Positions 33,128 through 37,884 of a stretch of 37,884 bases of DNA are shown here, piece by piece. The stretch comes from an uncultured Spirochaetaceae bacterium (GTDB lineage Bacteria > Spirochaetota > Spirochaetia > Sphaerochaetales > Sphaerochaetaceae), in contig CALXLB010000054.1 in NCBI GenBank assembly GCA_944389085.1, positions 1 to 37,884 of the forward strand. The letters are read 5' to 3'. The position numbers and the translations under genes are program-made. How positions within the stretch are numbered: the first letter of the stretch is position 1; every line of letters begins with the position of its first letter. Below the pieces are notes generated by a model, which did not search any database, was not told the origin of the DNA, and worked only from the letters and a program-made list of their open reading frames with translations.

Positions 33128-34288
33128 ATGGAATACATCAGACGAGCACTTGAGATTGAAGATTTGCTTGAAGAAAACTCTCTCTTCCTTTTCGGCCCGA
33201 GGATGACAGGAAAGACATCATATATAGAGAACGAGCTACAGAAGAAAGCCATCCTCTCAATTACTTTCCTTGATGGAGACACTCTCGATGCTTTCCGTCG
33301 AAACCCCGTACTTCTGAGATCGATGCTGAATGGAAAGACTGAAGGCTTTGTCATCGTCGATGAAGTGCAGCTCTTCCCTCCAGTGCTTCTCGATATCCAG
33401 CATATCATGACCCATAGTGATATCCAGTTCCTCCTCACAGGATCCAGTGCAAGGAAACTGAAGAAGAGCGGCAGCAATCTCCTTGGAGGAAGAGCCGGAA
33501 TAGTATCCATGCACCCTCTTGTATGGAAGGAGATAAAGGACAGAAATCCAGATCTTGATTCCATATTTGCAACAGGAATGCTTCCAAAGGCATTCATGGC
33601 CAAATCGTATCAGACTCAGCTCAGGAACTATGTCAGAGGCTATCTCGATAACGAAATCGCAGCAGAAGGGGAAAGACGTGATCTTGGAGCCTTCAGCAAT
33701 TTTCTCACCTTTGCCGCTAGTGAGAATACTGAGCTTATGAACTTCTCGAATGTGTCCAGAGATATCGGAATGTCCGCAGATACGATTAAGGAGTGGTATC
33801 AGATTCTTGTAGACACCTTCATTGGCTACTATCTCAGGCCATACAGGAAGGGATCAAAGAGGATTTCCGTGAATACATCGAAGTTCTATTTCTTCGACGT
33901 AGGAGTTGCGAGAGCCGCAGCCAGGATGCCTGTTCCAACCGAGACAATGACAGAGTATGGAAAGATGTTCGAGAACTATATCTTCATGGAGCTGAAGGCT
34001 TATATCGACTACAACATGACAGATGATGAGCTTTACTTCTGGCGTACACGTGAGGGTTATGAGGTTGACTTCGTAATCGAGAACAAGGTTGCCATTGAAG
34101 TGAAGACATCAAAGAACATCACTAATAAGGAACTCAAAGGACTGAGGGCTTTTATGGATGAGAATGCAGTGAAGGACTATATAATCGTATGCCGTGAGCT
34201 ATTTGAGCGGACAACAGACGATGGCATCAGGATTATTCCATGGAAGGTGTTTCTGGATAGACTCTGGAATAACGAGATTATCAATTGA
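33128..34288 (+). CDS. AAA ATPase with DUF4143 nuclease-like domain (copy 1)
   Basis: This 386-residue protein has Walker A G-P-R-M-T-G-K-T at about 24-31, Walker B V-I-V-D-E-V-Q at about 75-81 and sensor L-L-T-G-S-S. The C-terminal DUF4143 region has Y-F-F-D-V-G, and E-V-D-F-V-I-E-N-K-V-A-I-E-V-K-T is a PD-(D/E)XK nuclease-like core. These AAA_14/DUF4143 proteins are common in accessory regions of gut bacteria and spirochaetes; their role is not settled. The start is near an AGAGGTGG site. This copy differs clearly from the two related copies downstream. Confidence 0.92.
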   Translation: MEYIRRALEIEDLLEENSLFLFGPRMTGKTSYIENELQKKAILSITFLDGDTLDAFRRNPVLLRSMLNGKTEGFVIVDEVQLFPPVLLDIQHIMTHSDIQFLLTGSSARKLKKSGSNLLGGRAGIVSMHPLVWKEIKDRNPDLDSIFATGMLPKAFMAKSYQTQLRNYVRGYLDNEIAAEGERRDLGAFSNFLTFAASENTELMNFSNVSRDIGMSADTIKEWYQILVDTFIGYYLRPYRKGSKRISVNTSKFYFFDVGVARAAARMPVPTETMTEYGKMFENYIFMELKAYIDYNMTDDELYFWRTREGYEVDFVIENKVAIEVKTSKNITNKELKGLRAFMDENAVKDYIIVCRELFERTTDDGIRIIPWKVFLDRLWNNEIIN

Positions 34289-34295
34289 CAGAAAA

Positions 34296-34675
34296 ATGGG
34301 AAAACGAAGCACAAGGTCAAAGTGACCGTTCTTGATAAGAAGCTCTATATCCAGAACTTCAGGGGAAGTATTGCAAGGATCCGGATGAGAGATGAATTCA
34401 TCTTCTGCCGTGATGCCGAGTGTGATGATTTCTAGCATATGGGAATTAATACGCTTGTGAAGACCTCTGGCAATGCGGACAAGGTTAGAGGTTGCCTGAA
34501 TATGCCCTTCTGCTCGGAAGTCTGGGAGGCGATTTCCCGTTACATCTATGCAGCCATCGAAGGCGGATCAATCATGAATAGCTGGATGAAAGAAGAGAAT
34601 ACAATGATTATATGTTGCAACGACGGAACCAGCCCTGTCATTTTCAAGATTGAGCGCATTGATGAAGAGGAATAG
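34296..34675 (+). pseudogene. Broken TIGR04076-family gene
   Basis: The region reads as one small protein if two defects are repaired. ATG 34296 opens G-K, but the run GGGAAAACG lacks one A, so the frame shifts. After that the frame gives K-V-K-V-T-V-L-D-K-K-L, typical of the N terminus of TIGR04076 proteins. An in-frame TAG at 34433-34435 interrupts it. The same frame continues to F-C-S-E-V-W-E-A-I-S-R-Y, W-M-K-E-E-N-T-M-I-I-C-C-N-D-G and P-V-I-F-K-I-E-R-I-D-E, the family's C terminus. The family assignment is from remembered motifs. It starts 8 bases after the first ATPase stop. Confidence 0.7.
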
Positions 34676-34786
34676 AATTTTTATAAACAAAGTAATGCAG
34701 CTTATTTGTAACTATGAAATCAATGAGTATGGATTTTGTTCTCTATCATGACGTGTTCAGCCTCATACGGCTAATCCTGCTGACAG

Positions 34787-34851
34787 TTTTCTATAAAAAT
34801 TGCTAGTAGAAATAGCATAAATAGTAATATTAATGTCAGTAGGGGTAACAT
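34787..34851 (+). promoter_or_regulatory. Leader of the second ATPase gene, shared with the third
   Basis: From CTGACAG to the start codon this leader closely matches 37511-37582, including TATAAAAAT and GCTAGTAGAAATAGC (a GCTA/TAGC palindrome). The -10 region (TAATATT here, TATAAT in the other copy) follows the palindrome. Conservation over the whole leader marks it as part of a duplicated unit and a likely regulatory site. Confidence 0.6.
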
Positions 34852-36024
34852 ATGGAGAAGTACATACAGCGCATCATAGACATTCAGTCTGAACTCAAAA
34901 GTAAATCACTTTTTCTTGTCGGCCCAAGGCAGACGGGGAAAAGCTCTTTGATAGCAAATCAGATTCAGGATGATGTGAAGCTTTCATGGTCACTTATAAA
35001 CGCAAGGATAAGAAGAAGGTGTCAGGCAGATCCTGTAGTGCTGCGTGATGAGATTGAGACAAGAGGGATCAATGATGGGCTTGTAATCATAGATGAGATC
35101 CAGAAAGTTCCTGAGCTTCTGGATGAGGTTCATCTCCTGATTGAAGAGACTGACATCAGATTTCTTCTGACGTGTTCAAGTGAAAGACGGCTAAAGGAAC
35201 AGAGCGTGAATCTTCTTGGAGGAAGAGCTCGAAAGATGAATCTCCACCCATTAGTATGGCCGGAGATCAGAGAGTTCAATCCAACATTAGATAGAATCCT
35301 GAAGTATGGATTGCTTCCCTCCGTGTTCCTTTCCGATGCTCCTGATGATATTCTTGATGATTACATCAATGTCTACCTTCAGCAAGAGATAGCAGGAGAA
35401 AGTCTTGTAAGGCAGCTTCCGAAATTCGAGCGTTTTCTTGAAGTCGCAGCTCTTACTAATGCTGAGGAGATCAACTACTCCAATATTGCATGTGATGTGA
35501 TGATGAGCAGAGGTTCCATAACAGAGTGGTACGGTATTCTCTATGACACCATGATTGACTTTTCCGTCCCTCCATATACGAAGACGAAGAAAAGAAAAGC
35601 TGTGGAAACTGAGCGCTTCTACTATTTCGATGTAGGTCTTGTTCGCTTTCTTCTCGGACTTGGTGATATTGTCGATACGCAGACTGAGTATGGCAAGCTG
35701 TTTGAAACATACATTGCTGAGGAACTATCAGCATACCTCGACTACAACAGGCGGAAGGAGAAGCTCTCATACTGGCGTACACGTCAGTCTTCATTTGAAG
35801 TGGACTTCGTAATCGGTGATGAAGTTGCCATTGAAGCAAAGACAACTAAGCTTGTGAATGAAAAGAAGGATCTCAGAGGACTCAGGGCATTGAAGGAAGA
35901 AGGAATATTCAAGAAGTACATCGTAGTCTCTAGGGACAGTATCTCAAGAACAACGAATGATGGAATCACATTACTTCCCTGGAACCTTTTCCTTGACTGG
36001 CTTTGGGGCGGTAAGATTGTCTGA
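34852..36024 (+). CDS. AAA ATPase with DUF4143 nuclease-like domain (copy 2)
   Basis: This 390-residue protein has Walker A G-P-R-Q-T-G-K-S-S at about 24-32, Walker B V-I-I-D-E-I-Q near 80, and L-L-G-G-R-A-R-K-M-N-L-H-P-L. The C-terminal PD-(D/E)XK-like core is E-V-D-F-V-I-G-D-E-V-A-I-E-A-K-T. The sensor that is usually T-G-S-S reads T-C-S-S, a Gly-to-Cys change. It is close to copy 3 (about 91 of the first 100 residues identical) but much further from copy 1. No partner gene is linked to it. Confidence 0.92.
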   Translation: MEKYIQRIIDIQSELKSKSLFLVGPRQTGKSSLIANQIQDDVKLSWSLINARIRRRCQADPVVLRDEIETRGINDGLVIIDEIQKVPELLDEVHLLIEETDIRFLLTCSSERRLKEQSVNLLGGRARKMNLHPLVWPEIREFNPTLDRILKYGLLPSVFLSDAPDDILDDYINVYLQQEIAGESLVRQLPKFERFLEVAALTNAEEINYSNIACDVMMSRGSITEWYGILYDTMIDFSVPPYTKTKKRKAVETERFYYFDVGLVRFLLGLGDIVDTQTEYGKLFETYIAEELSAYLDYNRRKEKLSYWRTRQSSFEVDFVIGDEVAIEAKTTKLVNEKKDLRGLRALKEEGIFKKYIVVSRDSISRTTNDGITLLPWNLFLDWLWGGKIV

Positions 36025-36060
36025 TATAAGCAATCTGGAATACTCATAGCCTGTTTTCCA

Positions 36061-36469
36061 GAAATCTGCCTGTGTATTGGACAGGACATTGCGTCCCGCA
36101 ATCAGAAACTGAAGCAAGCTGCTTCAGAAATAGAAGAATCAAGTCAATCCTCGAAGACATGGAGAGTCATCCTTGCCGTTGCGTTCTACTATGTATCGTC
36201 TGTGAGGAATGTAGCATATCTATTCCCCTCATGGGCGGAGGAGCATGAGAGCTCTCTTCTCGGGAAGGATCTCACGGATTCGGACATTTCTCTTCTTTTT
36301 TCAGGGATGGAGGAATGCCGCATCATCGGGGAAGGCATGCTTCAATGACATAACATCTATTTCATCGTATTCACATGAGAACGAGATGGTGGAGTTCGGG
36401 TTTTCATGCAATCTTACAGATACCATTGGTGTAATCCCGATAATGTTCCTTGATCATTTGAACTTATGA
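36061..36469 (+). pseudogene. Frameshifted transposase relic, IS4/IS1634-like
   Basis: One frame reads G-Q-D-I-A-S-R-N-Q-K-L, then W-R-V-I-L-A-V-A-F-Y-Y-V-S-S-V-R-N, and stops near 36345. Another frame continues with N-D-I-T-S-I-S-S-Y-S-H-E-N-E-M-V-E-F-G-F. The D-x-T-S-I-S-S-Y-S and E-(F/W)-G motif is typical of the first catalytic block of IS4-type transposases (Asp-x-Thr). Both ends and the later catalytic residues are gone. It is unrelated in sequence to the intact element at 11252-13042. A perfect hairpin CTGAAGCA-AGC-TGCTTCAG lies inside it (36109-36127). Confidence 0.65.
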
Positions 36470-36671
36470 TGATCGACAACGATGGAGAGAGTGTTATTCC
36501 AAGTAATTTATGGGAAAGTGTATAGCTTGCTTCTTGGTAAGAATCGACCAATACGAAACTGTGATTGTTTTTTTTCAGATGTTGTGTATATTACAAGTAA
36601 GTCGGGGAGGCATTCAGATATCTGGATGAAGAGCCGAACAGGGCACTTTAAATGTAGTCGCCTGACTAGCA

Positions 36672-36697
36672 GCCGGAGGGATCCTTCGGCATTTTTT
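36672..36697 (+). terminator. Plus-strand terminator
   Basis: GCCGGAGG pairs with CCTTCGGC (one G-T pair) around a 3-base loop and runs into ATTTTTT. No intact plus-strand gene precedes it, so it probably belonged to a gene now lost. Confidence 0.8.
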
Positions 36698-36713
36698 ATA
36701 AGGTGGGTACAAT

Positions 36714-36744
36714 AAAAAAGGCTTCAGAACTTTCTGAAGCCTTT
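36714..36744 (-). terminator. Minus-strand terminator after the tRNA-like relic
   Basis: AAGGCTTCAG pairs perfectly with CTGAAGCCTT around a 6-base loop. Read on the minus strand it ends in TTTTTTATT, a strong terminator. It lies 5 bases past the 3' end of the tRNA-like sequence. Confidence 0.85.
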
Positions 36745-36748
36745 CTAG

Positions 36749-36823
36749 CGTGAGAGACGGGGCTCGAACCCTACTCCACATATATAGACAGGCCAGCGCA
36801 ATAACCAGCTCCGCAAATCCCAC
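36749..36823 (-). pseudogene. tRNA-like relic
   Basis: On the minus strand this 75-base stretch has tRNA length and order. It has GTGGGAT as 5' acceptor strand pairing at 6 of 7 with CTCTCAC, TT, a D-arm with GCG/CGC and AGCTGGTTA, and a T-loop TTCGAGC between GGG and CCC. The anticodon arm cannot form a proper stem and the T-stem has two mismatches, so it is unlikely to be functional. A strong terminator follows directly, as expected for a former tRNA gene. tRNA ends are common integration sites, which may explain the accessory content here. Confidence 0.45.
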
Positions 36824-37501
36824 AAGCAATAACATTGTTTAATACAAAGGAAAAGTTATTGCAAGAGCCTATGAACCTGTTTCAAGGAGAAGAAACCATG
36901 TCGCACTTTCAATTGTCAGCCGAAAAGAGGCAACATCGGGCATAATCTTGAAATACTAAGTGACTTTCCCTTCTTCCTTTACATTGTTGCAGAAGAAGGA
37001 AATACGATTGCAAATGCCCGGAACCTTGTTTAAAAACTAATTGTCAGTCGGTGAAACAGCGTTTTTCCAATGTGAAACACCCATTCTTGTATGCGTCCTT
37101 ATGTGTAGTTCTTCACATGGCAGACCATGCCTGGAGCAGGATGAAAACAGAAGGATTGTTGCGTTTCCCGGAGTCATTGTTGCCTGTTCCCTGAGTCTGG
37201 CCGCTACATTGGCCTCCGTTGCCATGCTTTTGTCATAATTAAACGTCATATTTCAGATAACAGAAAGGCTGTTGCATTATCTGGAAAGATTGTTTACTGC
37301 TGTTTTTGTATCAGATCGCCGCTTCAGCCTCGTCTCCAGCGCATATATGCAACTTCTTTACTGATAAGCACTTCTGAATTTAAGTTTCTTTGATTTCTTG
37401 CAAGATTTGGACACACGGCGATGATTTTCCTATGACTGATAAGGTTAAGTTGAATCAAGTAAGTGGTTTGATTCACGGCTGGATGCGAAGTGCAGTAAAA
37501 A

Positions 37502-37561
37502 GTCAGTGTAACTGACAGATTTTTATAAAAATCGCTAGTAGAAATAGCAGAAAGGATAATA
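37502..37561 (+). promoter_or_regulatory. Leader and promoter of the third ATPase gene
   Basis: A perfect hairpin GTCAGT-GTA-ACTGAC (37502-37516) followed by GATTTTTAT may act as a terminator for upstream transcription. It is followed by the conserved leader with GCTAGTAGAAATAGC and a -10 like TATAAT. The leader matches 34787-34851 and so belongs to the duplicated unit. Confidence 0.6.
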
Positions 37562-37582
37562 TAATGACAACAGAGGTGATAT

Positions 37583-37884
37583 ATGGAAAGGTATATAAAG
37601 CGCATCATAGATATTCAGCCAAAACTCAAAAGCAAATCACTTTTTCTTTTCGGCCCAAGGCAGACTGGGAAAAGCTCATTGATAGAAAATCAGATCCAGG
37701 ATGATGTGAAGCTTTCATGGTCACTTCTAAACGCAAGAATACGAAGAAGGTGCCAGGCTGATCCTGGTGTCCTTCGTGACGAGATTGAGACAAGAGGAAT
37801 CCATGATGGCCTTGTGATAATCGATGAGATTCAGAAAGTTCCTGAACTCCTTGATGAGGTTCACCTCCTGATTGAGGAGACAGA
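37583..37884 (+). CDS. AAA ATPase with DUF4143 domain (copy 3, cut by window end)
   Basis: The first 100 residues are present, in frame to the last base of the window. Walker A G-P-R-Q-T-G-K-S-S and Walker B V-I-I-D-E-I-Q are intact. By eye about 91 of 100 residues match copy 2, with changes such as Val to Phe just before Walker A. The start follows GAGGTGAT. The remainder, including the nuclease-like domain, lies outside the window, so whether the gene is whole is unknown. Confidence 0.88.
   Translation, partial: MERYIKRIIDIQPKLKSKSLFLFGPRQTGKSSLIENQIQDDVKLSWSLLNARIRRRCQADPGVLRDEIETRGIHDGLVIIDEIQKVPELLDEVHLLIEET

Larger units (their letters stand above)
36470..37582. other. 1.1-kb stretch without an intact gene
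   Basis: Only two terminators, a tRNA-like relic and the leader of the third ATPase are supportable. Short frames on both strands around 37037-37249 lack ribosome-binding sites and recognisable motifs. A CCTTCTTC/GAAGAAGG stem-loop lies at 36969-36999. The stretch fits decayed mobile or accessory DNA. Confidence 0.6.

Noticed and set aside
34199..34438. Minus-strand 79-codon frame over the end of ATPase copy 1 and the broken TIGR04076-like gene
   Set aside because: The plus strand in this interval carries family motifs in a consistent frame; the minus frame has no ribosome-binding site or known motif.
34808..34822. GTAGAAAT-containing palindrome in the ATPase leaders as a Cas12a-type CRISPR repeat
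   Set aside because: It occurs once per leader with no spacer array, and the stem does not match the Cas12a repeat fold; no cas genes are present.
36482..36715. Plus-strand 77-codon frame after the transposase relic
   Set aside because: It runs through a strong terminator and shows no transposase or other motif, so it is probably noncoding.
37037..37249. Overlapping 65-70 codon frames on both strands
   Set aside because: Neither has a ribosome-binding site, recognisable motif or supporting context; coding status cannot be supported.

Overview
The window looks like a chromosome segment from a host-associated spirochaete, most likely close to the Sphaerochaeta/Treponema group. This is inferred from the mix of genes, not from a 16S gene. 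It has several N-terminal lipoproteins, a single-chain (alpha2-type) glycyl-tRNA synthetase, an IleRS resembling the eukaryote-like class, a compact rpmF-acpP-rnc operon, and an accessory end with DUF4143 ATPases. Base composition is moderate. No rRNA genes, intact tRNA genes or CRISPR arrays were seen.

Region 1 (1-9.2 kb): a Big-domain surface lipoprotein sits behind a promoter whose spacer contains nine consecutive G. A small HTH protein follows, then the gltX-glyQS-tyrS operon, which ends in a strong terminator. After that come an esterase lipoprotein, a small orphan protein on the minus strand and a secreted three-repeat PepSY-like protein.

Region 2 (9.2-13.3 kb): a MATE exporter and a cyclophilin-like protein lie on the minus strand. 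A complete IS4/IS1634-type insertion sequence (about 1.79 kb) lies between two 106-bp direct repeats that differ at only two positions. Each repeat carries a promoter-like sequence and a hairpin. The downstream copy is the apparent promoter/leader of rpmF-acpP-rnc.

Region 3 (13.3-21.1 kb) is housekeeping: rpmF, acpP, rnc, convergent cca, then ileS, a lipoprotein, an FmdB-type zinc ribbon and trpS, closed by a terminator. Five aminoacyl-tRNA synthetase genes lie within about 20 kb.

Region 4 (21.3-32.5 kb) is a metabolic locus. It has a peptide/opine/nickel-type ABC transporter (dppBCDF order plus binding protein), a creatininase-family amidohydrolase, an M42 metallopeptidase and a DegT-like PLP enzyme, all on the plus strand. 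An RpiR/MurR-type regulator, a 2-hydroxyacid-dehydrogenase-like protein and an aspartate-dehydrogenase-like protein face them on the minus strand. The content suggests uptake and breakdown of a peptide-like or cyclic-amide nitrogen compound, but the substrate cannot be read from the sequence.

Region 5 (32.5-37.9 kb) is accessory and decayed. It holds three AAA/DUF4143 ATPases (the third cut by the window end, and a recent duplicate of the second including its leader). It also holds a twice-broken TIGR04076-like gene, a frameshifted transposase relic, a C-terminal gene remnant with its terminator, and a tRNA-like relic followed by a strong terminator.
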